This document shows positions 26,001 through 34,359 of a DNA stretch of 64,000 nucleotides, piece by piece. Positions within the stretch are counted from its first letter, which is position 1. Each line of letters begins with the position of its first letter. This DNA is from Chryseobacterium sp. BGARF1 (GTDB lineage Bacteria; Bacteroidota; Bacteroidia; Flavobacteriales; Weeksellaceae). The stretch covers positions 1 through 64,000 of the forward strand of contig NZ_LELA01000068.1 of the NCBI RefSeq assembly GCF_001677955.1. The letters are read 5' to 3'. Under the pieces are notes generated by a model that worked only from the letters and a program-made list of their open reading frames with translations, was not told the DNA's origin and ran no database searches. Both the position numbers and the translations under genes were made by a program.

Positions 26001-26597
26001 GATGGTTCTACAAATAGTCCCGCTTTAACGGCTACTTGTTTATCTACTCCAACCAATGTAGGGGGGAATGTTTGGTTTAAAGTCGTTGTTCCTGCATCAG
26101 GAAGTTTAACGATTGAAACTGATGCTGTAACTGGATCTTTGCTTACAGATACTGTAATGTCTGTTTTTGCAGATTGTACTTCAACTACTTCTATTGCTTG
26201 TAATGATGATGATGGAAATGGTAATTTCTCTAAAATCTCTTTAACAGGACAAACTCCAGGAGCTACATTGTATGTAAGTGTTTGGAGATTCTCTTCTGCT
26301 ACAGATGGACAGTTCCAGGTTTCTGCTTATGATTCTTCAATAGTTTTAGCAACAGGTGAAACCAAGGCTAAAGACAAATTGCAGGTTTATCCAAATCCAT
26401 TCGCTGATGTTTTGAATATTTCAGATGTAAGCAATGTGAAATCTATTTCTGTAGTAGATATCTCTGGTAAATTGGTTAAAACTTTTGATAAGCCAGAATC
26501 TACTTTGCATTTAGGAGGATTAAATTCAGGAATGTATTTGGTTATTCTAAATATGAAAGATGGTTCTAGACAAACTATAAAAGCAATTAAAAAATAA
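23058..26597 (+). CDS. Large modular secreted protein, FN3 plus five PPC-like repeats, T9SS type A
   Basis: A 1179-residue exported protein. It has a signal peptide 1-19 (IATFVNAQ), a beta-rich N-terminal domain (about 20-200), two fibronectin type III-like domains (about 205-295 and 298-393), five repeats of about 140 residues starting near 395, 534, 678, 819 and 954, and a T9SS type A domain (about 1110-1179, ending NMKDGSRQTIKAIKK). Each repeat opens with NDDC or NDEC and contains DDVWYKF and YYVRVYT-like strands, resembling bacterial pre-peptidase C-terminal domains. No catalytic domain is seen, so an adhesin or polymer-binding role is likely. The last repeat and the tail match those of the gene at 28775. 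Confidence 0.82.
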   Translation: MRKTLLTCLLFLIATFVNAQVTLGSGNTQGGYAPVDVNFGYNYTQQIFTKSEINTSAAGNITGLKFYLPSNADITKSVDWVVYVGHTTKTTFSSTTDWVAASALTQVFSGAVSVVGGEVTVNFSSPFAYNNTDNLLIAIDENTVDYTASSNRFYTYTGPTNSGLHFRSDSVNPDPFSPSAGTRSTVKSVTSLLGLTAATVPTCPVVSAPAAAATNVSVLPTITWGAVNYATSYKVSVGTTPGGTDVLNMQDAGVSTSYTFTTSLNFNTQYYYTVYASNSAGTSSACTERSFTTFATLACPAVSAPTAAQTGLPLKTTFAWPSISGALGYRLNIGTSAGSSNVLANFDMGNVTSYTLTAAQQLNPLTQYYYTIVSYNGAVVSSACAERSFTTTVAAPSNDDCAGAVTLMVNPTLACTTTVPGNTLGSTMSMAATPCFGTPNDDVWYKFVATSSSHLLTLSNVVSTGGTTGITDMYFQVLSGACGTMTSVLCSDEDVNMITGLTPGDTYYVRVYTYSSTITANASFNICVSTPPAPPVNDECANAVALTINPDTNCGNVTSGTTSGGTSSGVALGTCTGTADDDVWYKFTATSTSHTYQLKNIVSVGTSSSTSLYSQVFSGVCGTLTSTTCITSNTNFTFLSGLTVGQTYYVRIYNSNANSGASLYSNTFDICIGTLPVAPANDECSAAVSLTVNASLTCATPVAGTTLSATNSSVPVGTCTGAADDDVWYSFTAIGAAHTVLLSNIVASGTSTSTSLYTQVFSGACGTLTSIKCGTTATTSLTGLTVGQVYYVRVYNSNTNGTTVYANNFNICIGTPPPPPVNDDCSGAVMLTVNPDYLCGSIASGTTVSATASTETAPTCGATGVNDDVWYKFIATNSAHRVSLSNVSGSTDMAMAVYSGACGSLVQVLCSDPNVMNVTGLTVGQEYKVRVYTFTATATTTASFDICVGTLPPPPANDDCSGAVTLTPGNTFAQNVLIGNTDGSTNSPALTATCLSTPTNVGGNVWFKVVVPASGSLTIETDAVTGSLLTDTVMSVFADCTSTTSIACNDDDGNGNFSKISLTGQTPGATLYVSVWRFSSATDGQFQVSAYDSSIVLATGETKAKDKLQVYPNPFADVLNISDVSNVKSISVVDISGKLVKTFDKPESTLHLGGLNSGMYLVILNMKDGSRQTIKAIKK

Positions 26598-26617
26598 TTT
26601 ATTTTAAGTTTTTTAGA

Positions 26618-26650
26618 GAGGCTGGTCGATTGATCAGCCTCTTTTTTTTA
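26618..26650 (+). terminator. Terminator of the 1179-residue cargo gene
   Basis: Arms GAGGCTGGTC and GATCAGCCTC with a GATT loop are followed by eight T residues. It is closely related to the terminator at 31038. Confidence 0.88.
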
Positions 26651-26878
26651 ATTACTAATGTGATAAGTTAGATACAATAAAATACGACTATTAGATTTGA
26701 TTGGTTTTCTATATTGTTCAATATAAATAGAGGAATAAAAGTGCTTTTATTGTATTGTTTTCAAATGTTAAATTATTATTTAAAAACAACATTTATTGTG
26801 TTTTTGTTATTTAATATTATTTTTTATTGTTGAAATATTGTAAATTGTTGCCTGTTTAACAAATTAACTATATTAACT

Positions 26879-28477
26879 ATGAGAATTTTATTATTTACTT
26901 TATTTGGTTTAATTTCAAGCAATATGTTTTCACAAACATATTGTACGCCCGCTTTTTTAAGTGGTTGCGCTGCCGGAGATCAAATTGATAGCTTTGAAAT
27001 TCCTGGAGCTTCCTTTAGTCATTTAAATACAGGATGCTCTAATAATGCGTATGGAGACTTTACCTCGCAATCTATTAACGTGAATGCAGGAGTGAGTTAT
27101 TCATTTTCAATTAGTCATGGCTATGGGTCTCAACATGTGAAAATTTGGATTGATTATAATAATGATGGAGTGTTTACAGATGCAGCTCCTGAATTAGTTG
27201 CAACTGCTTCGAGCATTACTCAAGGTGGTCTGTATACAACAAATGGGGATATATCTATTCTTTCAACCGTATCACCAGGTACTTATAGAATGCGTGTTGC
27301 AGACAGATTTAATACTGAGCCAGATCCTTGTAATGCAGATGGGTATGGGGAAGCTCATGATTATACTGTTGTAGTAGGTGCGGCTCCAAGTTGTTTAGCT
27401 CCTACGGACTTATCGATATCTGCTGTTGCAGCTTATACTTCAAATCTTTCTTGGACAGCTTCTTCAAGTATACCAGGAGTTGGATATGAGTATTACCTGT
27501 CTACTTCAATGACACCTCCATTAAGTACGGCTGTTGCAACTGGAGCTGTCGTAAATCCAAATACTAGTACTCCTTTATCTAATTTATCACCCTCTACAGC
27601 TTATTATGTTTGGGTAAGATCGGTTTGTTCTGCTACTTCTAAGAGTGCGTGGTCTGCAGTGAGTTCTTTTAAGACATTGTGTGGAGTAATTACACCTGAT
27701 TTTACTTTTGATTTTGCTGGTGGTATTAATGATTGTTGGCAGGAAGCAGATGCTGGGACGCCGGCAAGTACTCCGTCTGGAGCTTCTTCAAACTGGTATG
27801 AGACGGGATTTTTAAATAATGGATTTGATGGTGCTTTAGGTATCAATATTTATACAAGTTCATGGTTTCCAGAAACATTTGATTCTTGGGTAATTACTCC
27901 AGGATTTAATCTTTCTGCAGGAGGGTATCGTGTAAAGTTTGATTATGGATTGACGGAATATGGAGATACAGCCTCAGGTTCTTTAGGTTCTGATGACGTC
28001 GTTCAATTTATTGTTTCTCAGGATGGAGGAACTACATGGACGGTTCTTCAAACCTGGACTGCTTCTAGTAACGTATCTAATAATTCAACTCAGTATTCAT
28101 ATGATTTAACTTCATATACAGGAGCAAATACTAAGTTTGGGTTTTACGCGACAAATGGTGCTGTAGCAGATGCTGAAGATGTAGAGTTTTTTATAGATAA
28201 TTTTGTTATTGAGCAGCTTACATTATCAACAAACGAGACAGCGATTAAGAAGGATAATATCAAAGCGTATCCCAACCCATTTGCTGATGTCTTGAATATT
28301 TCAGACGTAAGCAATGTAAAATCTATTTCTGTAATGGATGTTGCAGGTAGAGTAGTGAAAACTTTTGATAAGACAGAATCTACTCTTCATTTAGGAGGAT
28401 TAAATGCAGGAATGTATTTAGTTGTTTTGAACATGAAAGATGGTTCTAAGCAAATGATTAAAGCGATTAAAAAATGA
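26879..28477 (+). CDS. Secreted GEVED/FN3 protein with T9SS type A sorting domain
   Basis: A 532-residue exported protein. The signal peptide is 1-19 (SSNMFSQ). A GEVED domain covers about 55-165 (KIWIDYNNDGVFTD, GTYRMRVADR), FN3-like sequence about 172-268 (PSTAYYVWVRSVC), a jelly-roll region of MAM or cleaved-adhesin type about 275-440 (DSWVITPGFNLSAGGYRVKFD-like), and the T9SS type A tail about 455-532. No protease motif is visible; carbohydrate or cell-surface binding is a reasonable guess. Its sorting domain is almost the same as in the two neighbouring cargo genes. Each of the three has its own terminator, so they are separate units. Confidence 0.83.
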   Translation: MRILLFTLFGLISSNMFSQTYCTPAFLSGCAAGDQIDSFEIPGASFSHLNTGCSNNAYGDFTSQSINVNAGVSYSFSISHGYGSQHVKIWIDYNNDGVFTDAAPELVATASSITQGGLYTTNGDISILSTVSPGTYRMRVADRFNTEPDPCNADGYGEAHDYTVVVGAAPSCLAPTDLSISAVAAYTSNLSWTASSSIPGVGYEYYLSTSMTPPLSTAVATGAVVNPNTSTPLSNLSPSTAYYVWVRSVCSATSKSAWSAVSSFKTLCGVITPDFTFDFAGGINDCWQEADAGTPASTPSGASSNWYETGFLNNGFDGALGINIYTSSWFPETFDSWVITPGFNLSAGGYRVKFDYGLTEYGDTASGSLGSDDVVQFIVSQDGGTTWTVLQTWTASSNVSNNSTQYSYDLTSYTGANTKFGFYATNGAVADAEDVEFFIDNFVIEQLTLSTNETAIKKDNIKAYPNPFADVLNISDVSNVKSISVMDVAGRVVKTFDKTESTLHLGGLNAGMYLVVLNMKDGSKQMIKAIKK

Positions 28478-28501
28478 TAATCTTTAATTAATAGTATTTA
28501 G

Positions 28502-28530
28502 ATAGCGGCTTTAATGGCCGCTATTTTTTT
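28502..28530 (+). terminator. Terminator of the GEVED/FN3 cargo gene
   Basis: Arms ATAGCGGC and GCCGCTAT with a short loop are followed by seven to eight T residues. The 240 bp that follow, up to the next gene, are AT-rich without a recognised signal. Confidence 0.85.
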
Positions 28531-28774
28531 TAAATGAAATTGATTAATGGGATAGCGTTAAAAATAATGTTATATGAATATTTGGTTTAATTATATATTA
28601 AAATTATGAATGTAAACTATTTAAAATAATTGTTATTTCTCTTGTGGTTGATAAATATGAAAAACTTAATAGATTTATACTTTTGTTAATTTAATTAAAA
28701 TTGATTTAATAAATTATTGAAAATAGTGTATTTAAAAGTGTTAATTTAGTGTGTAATTAATAAAATGTATTGTT

Positions 28775-31012
28775 ATGGGAAAAATTTTATTCACATGTAT
28801 GATGTTATTGGGAATAATGTCATCAGCACAAATTTCTTACACGTACGGATGGGAGCCTACTGGGGATGGATCTTGGACCTCTAGCGGGTCGGGTTCATTT
28901 AGTAGGTCAACAACTACACCATGTAGTGGAACAGCAGCCATGAGAGCTAATAATTATTATAATTCTTCTTCTTATTTAGTATCTCCGGCATTAATAGGAA
29001 CAAATGGAGGGGATTTGAATGTGAGTTTTGCCTATAAGGTTACCGAATATTCTGATAATGATGCAGGTGTTTCGTTAGCAGATTTTGGTGTCATAAAATT
29101 AGAGTGGTCAACTTCCGCAACAGGACCATGGACGACGGCTTATACAATAGATAATACAAGCCATGTGGTGTCTGCTTCTTGCGCTACGAAGTCAACTACT
29201 ATTACTGGTTTACCGGGTTCTGGAAATTTGTTTATTAGATTTGAAGCAAAATCTGGGCTCGATACATCAGATAATTATGTTTATTTTGATGATATTAATA
29301 TAACCCAAGGTGCGGCACCATCTTGCCCTAGCCCGGGTTCTTTAGCTTTAACTTCAGTTACAGTTAATTCAGCTGCTCTTTCTTGGGCTACACCGCCCAC
29401 TGCACCTGCAAATGGATACCAGGTTTATTACAGCACTACGAGTACAGCACCCACATCTTCTACGGTGTTGAATGCTACAAACTCTGTGTCTTCATCTACA
29501 GCTATGGCAAATATTCCAGGTCTATCTCCTAATACAGCATATTATGCTTGGGTAAGATCATCTTGCTCTTCTGCAGATAATAGTATTTGGATAGGTCCTG
29601 TAAATATTTACACAGGGTACTGTTTGCCTTCTACCACAAATCAAGATTCTTGGATTTCAGATTTCATATCTACAGGAGCTGTTACTAATATGGCTTATTC
29701 TTCTCCTGTTGGTGGAGCGGGAGGTTATCAGAACTTAACCGCTAATTTAAATATCTCAAACTATGCAGGAAGTGTAACTCCAATTACCTTAACTGCAGGT
29801 GGGCCTACTGTAGGTTTTGCGATTTGGGTTGATTGGAATAATAATTTGACTTTCGAAGCGTCTGAAAGGGTATATGCTACAACTTCTTATACTACGACTA
29901 CTTCTGGGGCTTCTATCACAGTTCCTTCAGGTACAGCATTAGGAAATTATAGGATGAGAGTGGTTACAAATTATAACAATAGTGCCCCGTCTAATCCTTG
30001 TGAAGCGTTTACAAGAGGTGAGTATATTGACTTTACATTTGAGGTGAGTACTCCGCCAGCTTGTCTTGTTCCTACAGGTTTAACTGCGTCTCCAGTGACT
30101 TCGGGTTCTGCTACAATTTCTTGGACTGCTCCTACGCAAGCTCCGGCAAATGGGTATGAGTATTATTATTCTACAACTAATTCAACTCCTAATTCAGGGA
30201 CTGTAATTACGGGTACATCACAGCCTTTAAGTCCGCTTACTCCACTTACTACTTATTATTATTGGGTAAGATCAGTATGTTCTTCAAGTTCTGTGAGCAC
30301 TTGGGCTACAGGTTCATTTACTACATTAGCTACGCCACCTGCGAATGATGCTTGTTCTTCGGCAATTGCCTTAACTCCGGGATTGGACTTTGCTCAAAAT
30401 CCTTTAACGGGAACAACTATTGGTTCTACAAATACACCGGCTTTAACAGCTAGTTGTTTATTCACACCAACTAATGTGGGTGGAAACGTTTGGTATACTG
30501 TTGTGGTGCCTGCATCAGGAAGTTTGACTATTGAAACGGCTGCTGTTGCTGGCTCTCCATTAACTGATACTGTGCTTTCTGTGTTTACAAGCTGTTCTTC
30601 TACAACATCAATTGGTTGTGATGATGATAGTGGTACCGATGCGTTCTCTAAGCTTTCTCTAACTGGGCAAACTCCGGGAGCTACATTGTATGTGAGCGTA
30701 TGGAGGTATTCTACGGCTACCGATGGAACGTTCCAGATTTCTGCTTATGATGCGAGTTTATCAACATCAGAAAATGTTAAGACTAAAAATGACATTAAGG
30801 CGTATCCGAACCCATTTGCTGATGTCTTGAATATTTCAGATGTGAGTAATGTGAAATCTATCTCTGTTCTAGATATTGCGGGTAGAACAGTGAAAACTTT
30901 TGATAAGCCAGAATCTACTCTTCATTTGGGAGGATTAAATGCAGGAATGTATTTAGTTGTCCTGAACATGAAAGATGGTTCTAAGCAAACAATTAAAGCA
31001 ATTAAAAAATAA
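28775..31012 (+). CDS. Modular secreted protein with two FN3, GEVED and PPC-like domains, T9SS type A
   Basis: A 745-residue exported protein. After the signal peptide (about 1-18) come a jelly-roll domain (about 20-175, FEAKSGLDTSDNYVYFDDI), an FN3 domain (183-278), a GEVED domain (300-428, FAIWVDWNNNLTFEASERV), a second FN3 domain (430-520), a PPC-like domain (523-660, DACSSAIALTPG) and the T9SS type A tail (675-745). The PPC-like domain plus tail closely match the end of the 1179-residue protein, and the GEVED and FN3 parts resemble the 532-residue neighbour, so it looks like a recombinant of the same module set. No enzymatic motif is seen. Confidence 0.83.
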   Translation: MGKILFTCMMLLGIMSSAQISYTYGWEPTGDGSWTSSGSGSFSRSTTTPCSGTAAMRANNYYNSSSYLVSPALIGTNGGDLNVSFAYKVTEYSDNDAGVSLADFGVIKLEWSTSATGPWTTAYTIDNTSHVVSASCATKSTTITGLPGSGNLFIRFEAKSGLDTSDNYVYFDDINITQGAAPSCPSPGSLALTSVTVNSAALSWATPPTAPANGYQVYYSTTSTAPTSSTVLNATNSVSSSTAMANIPGLSPNTAYYAWVRSSCSSADNSIWIGPVNIYTGYCLPSTTNQDSWISDFISTGAVTNMAYSSPVGGAGGYQNLTANLNISNYAGSVTPITLTAGGPTVGFAIWVDWNNNLTFEASERVYATTSYTTTTSGASITVPSGTALGNYRMRVVTNYNNSAPSNPCEAFTRGEYIDFTFEVSTPPACLVPTGLTASPVTSGSATISWTAPTQAPANGYEYYYSTTNSTPNSGTVITGTSQPLSPLTPLTTYYYWVRSVCSSSSVSTWATGSFTTLATPPANDACSSAIALTPGLDFAQNPLTGTTIGSTNTPALTASCLFTPTNVGGNVWYTVVVPASGSLTIETAAVAGSPLTDTVLSVFTSCSSTTSIGCDDDSGTDAFSKLSLTGQTPGATLYVSVWRYSTATDGTFQISAYDASLSTSENVKTKNDIKAYPNPFADVLNISDVSNVKSISVLDIAGRTVKTFDKPESTLHLGGLNAGMYLVVLNMKDGSKQTIKAIKK

Positions 31013-31037
31013 TTTATTTTAAATTTCTTTATAACGA

Positions 31038-31069
31038 GAGGCTGGTCAATTGACTGGTCTCTTTTTTTT
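31038..31069 (+). terminator. Terminator of the 745-residue cargo gene
   Basis: Arms GAGGCTGGTC and GACTGGTCTC pair with G-T wobbles around AATT, then a T run follows. The left arm equals that of the terminator at 26618. Confidence 0.82.
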
Positions 31070-31091
31070 ATCCGAAAATTTCTTACAGGCT

Positions 31092-31138
31092 AAAAACAAA
31101 ATCTGGCTTTCGTTTTTGGAAAGCCAGATTTTGTTTTT
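31092..31138 (-). terminator. Strong hairpin, terminator for the minus-strand channel operon
   Basis: The 20-bp arms, from AAAAACAAAATCTGGC to its exact complement, surround a 7-nt loop with no mismatch. It lies downstream of the minus-strand genes, and T-rich sequence follows on both strands. Confidence 0.75.
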
Positions 31139-31267
31139 TGTAAATCATTTAGACTGGGAAAAGATAAATTAATTGTAACTATCAATTTTTGCTTTATTGT
31201 CTTTAATATTTGAACTAAATTTAATTTTTAAATTAAAGAAATATTCAGTTTTTACTTTTGTGAAATT

Positions 31268-31429
31268 TTAGTTGTTTGGTGATATTGGTTCAATTTCTCC
31301 CGTATTCATAAGGTCAAAAACTGTTGGAAAAAACAGAACAAGGATGAAATAAATAATAACCATTAGGATTACTAAAGCGAATAGGATAAGTACTAAACTG
31401 TTGGGTTTGTTTTTCTTTTGTGGTTCCAT
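31268..31429 (-). CDS. Small single-pass membrane protein next to the ion channel
   Basis: A 53-residue protein with a short basic head (MEPQKKNKPN), one strong hydrophobic helix (about residues 11-35) and a polar acidic tail. The ATG at 31429 is preferred over a start 25 codons upstream that would overlap the channel gene; the shorter form also begins at a natural basic N-terminus. It lies 44 nt downstream of the potassium channel stop with no terminator between, so it is probably co-transcribed. Function unknown; an accessory channel subunit is speculation. Confidence 0.5.
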   Translation of the reverse strand: MEPQKKNKPNSLVLILFALVILMVIIYFILVLFFPTVFDLMNTGEIEPISPNN

Positions 31430-31473
31430 GATTTTGTCGATTTTGGTTGATAGATTAATTGGTATATAATCTA

Positions 31474-32301
31474 TTAAGCCAATTTCTTGCCACATTGTTT
31501 GCAATACCTTGCGTCATCATCAATATCTTCATTACCACAACGTTCACAAGTTAATTCAAGGTTCTGTCTTTTATTTCTCATTTCTGCCGTTACAATTCCT
31601 GTAGGAACAGCAATGATTGAATAACCGGCAAGCATTAAAATAACAGCAAAAAATTTCCCTGTAGGTGTGATTGGCGAAACATCACCGTATCCTACTGTAG
31701 TTACCGTTACAACCGCCCAATAAATTGATTGCGGGATGGTTTCAAACCCAGGTCTTCCGCCTTCCACCATAAACATCAAAGAACCAACAATTACCGAGAA
31801 AATAATTAAAAATAAAAGGAAAATATATATTTTTCTTGAACTGTTTTTTAAAGCTCTAAGAATGACCGTTCCATCATTCATAAAATCTAAAAGATTAAAA
31901 ACCCTGAAAACACGAAGCATTCTCAGCATTCTAAAAATTAGAAAATATTTGGTAACAGGAAAAAAGAAGCTTAGATAAAACGGAACCAACGAAAGAAAAT
32001 CAATAATTCCGAAAAAGCTAAAGATGTAATTTTTTTTATTTTTTAAAACAGAGATCCTGGCCCAGTACTCAGCAGTGAAAATTACAGAAATAATCCATTC
32101 TGAGATGATAAAATAAACGTGGTATTTTTTGTCAAGCTTGGGCACACTTTCCATCATGATAATGAATGTGCTCACTAAAATGAGTGATAAAAGCGTAATA
32201 TCAAACAGCTTTCCGAGTTTTGTGTCTGCTCGGTAAATGATACGGTACAAAAATCTTTTCCAAAGTTTGTCTCCCGGAATAAGATTATGCTCTCTTTCCA
32301 T
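31474..32301 (-). CDS. Voltage-gated-type potassium channel with C-terminal zinc ribbon
   Basis: A 275-residue six-helix inner-membrane channel. S1-S4 lie at about 33-140, with an Arg-rich S4 (FRMLRMLRVFRVF, 123-135). The pore loop and selectivity filter is TTVGYGD at 201-207, indicating potassium selectivity, and S6 covers about 216-240. The tail carries a four-cysteine zinc ribbon: Cys252, Cys255, Cys267 and Cys270 (CERCG and CKQCG). The voltage-sensor arrangement suggests a Kv-like channel. The ribbon may help tetramer assembly or sense metal; that is inference. The gene starts an operon with the small membrane protein downstream and diverges from the Nif3-like gene. Confidence 0.9.
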   Translation of the reverse strand: MEREHNLIPGDKLWKRFLYRIIYRADTKLGKLFDITLLSLILVSTFIIMMESVPKLDKKYHVYFIISEWIISVIFTAEYWARISVLKNKKNYIFSFFGIIDFLSLVPFYLSFFFPVTKYFLIFRMLRMLRVFRVFNLLDFMNDGTVILRALKNSSRKIYIFLLFLIIFSVIVGSLMFMVEGGRPGFETIPQSIYWAVVTVTTVGYGDVSPITPTGKFFAVILMLAGYSIIAVPTGIVTAEMRNKRQNLELTCERCGNEDIDDDARYCKQCGKKLA

Positions 32302-32343
32302 GATGTGTTTTTTATTTTAACTAAATTATAACTAATTTCGTCA

Positions 32344-32351
32344 CAAACATA
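32344..32351 (-). promoter_or_regulatory. -7 promoter element of the potassium channel operon
   Basis: Minus-strand TATGTTTG matches TAnnTTTG with a leader of about 37 nt. It lies only 10 bp from the ATG of the divergent Nif3-like gene, so the two promoters overlap. Confidence 0.45.
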
Positions 32352-32360
32352 CAGAATAAA

Positions 32361-33458
32361 ATGACAATAAAAGAAGTAATCTCTATTATAGAAAAACAGA
32401 TCGCAATGCCACAGGCGGAAGATTTTGATAATGTAGGACTTTTGTGTGGAATTCCTAGCCGTAATGTAAGTGGAGTTTTGGTTTGTCACGACGCTTTAGA
32501 AAATGTTATTGACGAAGCTATTGTTAAAAACTGTAATCTTGTGGTATGCTTTCATCCCATTATTTTCTCAGGTTTAAAATCTCTTACAGGTAAAAACTAT
32601 GTGGAAAGGGCTGTTTTAAAAGCTATTGAAAACAAAGTGGCTATTTATGCCATTCATACCGCTTTTGATAATGATCATTCTGGAGTAAATGCAGGGATTT
32701 GCAACGCTTTAGGTTTGAAAAATTTAAAAATACTTCAACCCAAAAAAAATAATTTAAAGCAATTAAATGTTTATGTTCCGAATGATTATGCTGAACAGTT
32801 AAAAGAAGCTCTTTTCTCTGCTGGAGCCGGAAATATCGGTTTTTACGATGAATGCAGTTTTAAAACTGAAGGAAGCGGAACTTTCAGACCAATTGAAGGT
32901 TCAACTCCTTTTTCAGGACAGAAAAATGTGAGAGAAGATGCCGATGAAAGTATGATTTCGGTAATTTTTGAAGGCTATAAACAAAATCAGATTGTTGCAG
33001 CAATGAAAGAAGCGCATCCTTATGAAGAGGTGGCGCATCAGATTTATTCTTTGGATAATGAAAACCAATATGCTGGATTAGGAATGTATGGTGAATTTGA
33101 TAATGAGATGGATGAGAAAGATTTTCTGAGATTTATTAAAGATAAATTTAATGTTGAAGTTATCAAGCATTCAGATTTTACAAATAAAAAAATCAAAAGA
33201 GTAGGGGTTTTGGGCGGTTCCGGAGCGAGCGGAATAAAATCTGCCCTTGCAAAAAAATGTGATGCTTACATTACAGGTGACCTTAAATACCATGATTATT
33301 TCTTGGCAGAATCTAAAATATTGCTCTGTGATGTAGGACATTATGAATCAGAACAATGGGTTGCTCAACAATTATTTGAAATTTTATCACAAAAAATTAG
33401 TACATTTGCAATCTTAAATTCTAGCGAAAAAACAAACCCCGTAAATTATTTCCTTTAG
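32361..33458 (+). CDS. Nif3-like dinuclear metal centre protein
   Basis: A 365-residue member of the Nif3/YbgI (DUF34) family, often labelled GTP cyclohydrolase 1 type 2. Metal-ligand motifs are visible: CFHPIIFSGLKSL near 62-74, IHTAFDNDHSGVN near 96-108 and, near the C-terminus, DVGHYESEQW. The central insert (about 130-230, with EAHPYEEVAHQIY) is the PII-like domain seen in longer members. The biochemical role is unsettled; a hexameric metal-dependent hydrolase is the family picture. It is followed two bases after the stop by the coiled-coil gene, the usual Bacteroidota pairing. Confidence 0.9.
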   Translation: MTIKEVISIIEKQIAMPQAEDFDNVGLLCGIPSRNVSGVLVCHDALENVIDEAIVKNCNLVVCFHPIIFSGLKSLTGKNYVERAVLKAIENKVAIYAIHTAFDNDHSGVNAGICNALGLKNLKILQPKKNNLKQLNVYVPNDYAEQLKEALFSAGAGNIGFYDECSFKTEGSGTFRPIEGSTPFSGQKNVREDADESMISVIFEGYKQNQIVAAMKEAHPYEEVAHQIYSLDNENQYAGLGMYGEFDNEMDEKDFLRFIKDKFNVEVIKHSDFTNKKIKRVGVLGGSGASGIKSALAKKCDAYITGDLKYHDYFLAESKILLCDVGHYESEQWVAQQLFEILSQKISTFAILNSSEKTNPVNYFL

Positions 33459-33460
33459 AT

Positions 33461-34237
33461 ATGGCAAATTTAACAGATATTTCAGTTGAAGAAAAATTAA
33501 GAGCTTTATATGATTTACAAATCATAGATTCAAGATTAGACGAAATCCGTAACACAAGAGGAGAATTGCCAATCGAAGTTGAAGATCTTGAAATTGAAAT
33601 TGAAGGTCTTGAAACAAGAGCTGAAAAATTTCATGCAGATATTAAAGAGCAGAATGATCAAATCAACACTAAAAATGAAGTGATCAACCATGCAAAAACA
33701 CTTATTGAAAAATACAAATCTCAACAGGATAGCGTAAGAAACAATAAAGAGTTTGAAGCTTTAGGAAAGGAGATAGAATATCAGGAACTTGAAATTCAAC
33801 TTTCTGAAAAAAGAATCAAAGAATTTGGAGCTAAAATCGGGCATAAAGAAGAAACTTTGAATGAGTTGACCACAAAAATCAACGATTTGAAGAATCACCT
33901 TAAATTCAAGAAAGAAGAGTTGGAAGGTCTTGTATCTGAAACTCAAAAAGAAGAGGAATATCTTCTTGAAAAATCTAAAGAATTTGCATCTAAAATCGAC
34001 GAAAGATTATTAGCTTCTTATCACAGAATCAGAAAGAGCTCTTCTACAGGTTTAGCAGTTGTAGGTCTTGAAAGAGGTGCTCCAAAAGGATCATTCTTTA
34101 CAATTCCCCCTCAAAAGCAAATGGAAATCGCTCAGAGAAAGAAAATCATTATTGATGAGCATTCAGGTAAAATCCTTGTAGATGATGAGTTGGTAATAGA
34201 AGAAACTGAAAAAATGAAAACAGTAATTAAATTTTAA
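33461..34237 (+). CDS. Coiled-coil protein of the C4 zinc-ribbon family, cysteines lost
   Basis: A 258-residue protein. A long coiled coil (about 10-190, dense in Glu, Lys and Leu) is followed by a short C-terminal domain that aligns with the zf-RING_7/CT398-type ribbon: ERGAPKGSFFTIPPQ at 204-218 where relatives have C-x-G-C-F-x-x-L-P-P-Q, and DEHSGKIL where relatives have the second CPxCGR pair. All four cysteines are replaced, and the whole protein contains no cysteine. The fold is probably kept without zinc. Co-transcription with the Nif3-like gene (two-base gap) suggests a shared role; family members have been linked to RNA- or rRNA-related functions, but I cannot show this here. Confidence 0.85.
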   Translation: MANLTDISVEEKLRALYDLQIIDSRLDEIRNTRGELPIEVEDLEIEIEGLETRAEKFHADIKEQNDQINTKNEVINHAKTLIEKYKSQQDSVRNNKEFEALGKEIEYQELEIQLSEKRIKEFGAKIGHKEETLNELTTKINDLKNHLKFKKEELEGLVSETQKEEEYLLEKSKEFASKIDERLLASYHRIRKSSSTGLAVVGLERGAPKGSFFTIPPQKQMEIAQRKKIIIDEHSGKILVDDELVIEETEKMKTVIKF

Positions 34238-34260
34238 TTACTCATTTTATTAAAAATATT

Positions 34261-34297
34261 AATAAGACCGAAATTTTTTCGGTCTTATTTTTTTGAT
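34261..34297 (+). terminator. Terminator after the Nif3/coiled-coil operon
   Basis: Perfect 12-bp arms AATAAGACCGAA and TTCGGTCTTATT are followed by a T run. Confidence 0.87.
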
Positions 34298-34301
34298 TTG
34301 T

Positions 34302-34343
34302 CGTCATTGCGAGAAGCATAGCGACGAAGCAATCGCATGAATC
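34302..34343 (+). repeat. Dispersed intergenic repeat of the TCATTGCGAG...GAAGCAATC type
   Basis: CGTCATTGCGAGAAGC and CGACGAAGCAATCGC form the two ends. Such sequences are seen scattered in many Bacteroidota intergenic regions. It lies in the 311-bp gap between convergent genes. Confidence 0.55.
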
Positions 34344-34359
34344 CACCCATTTGAATTTA

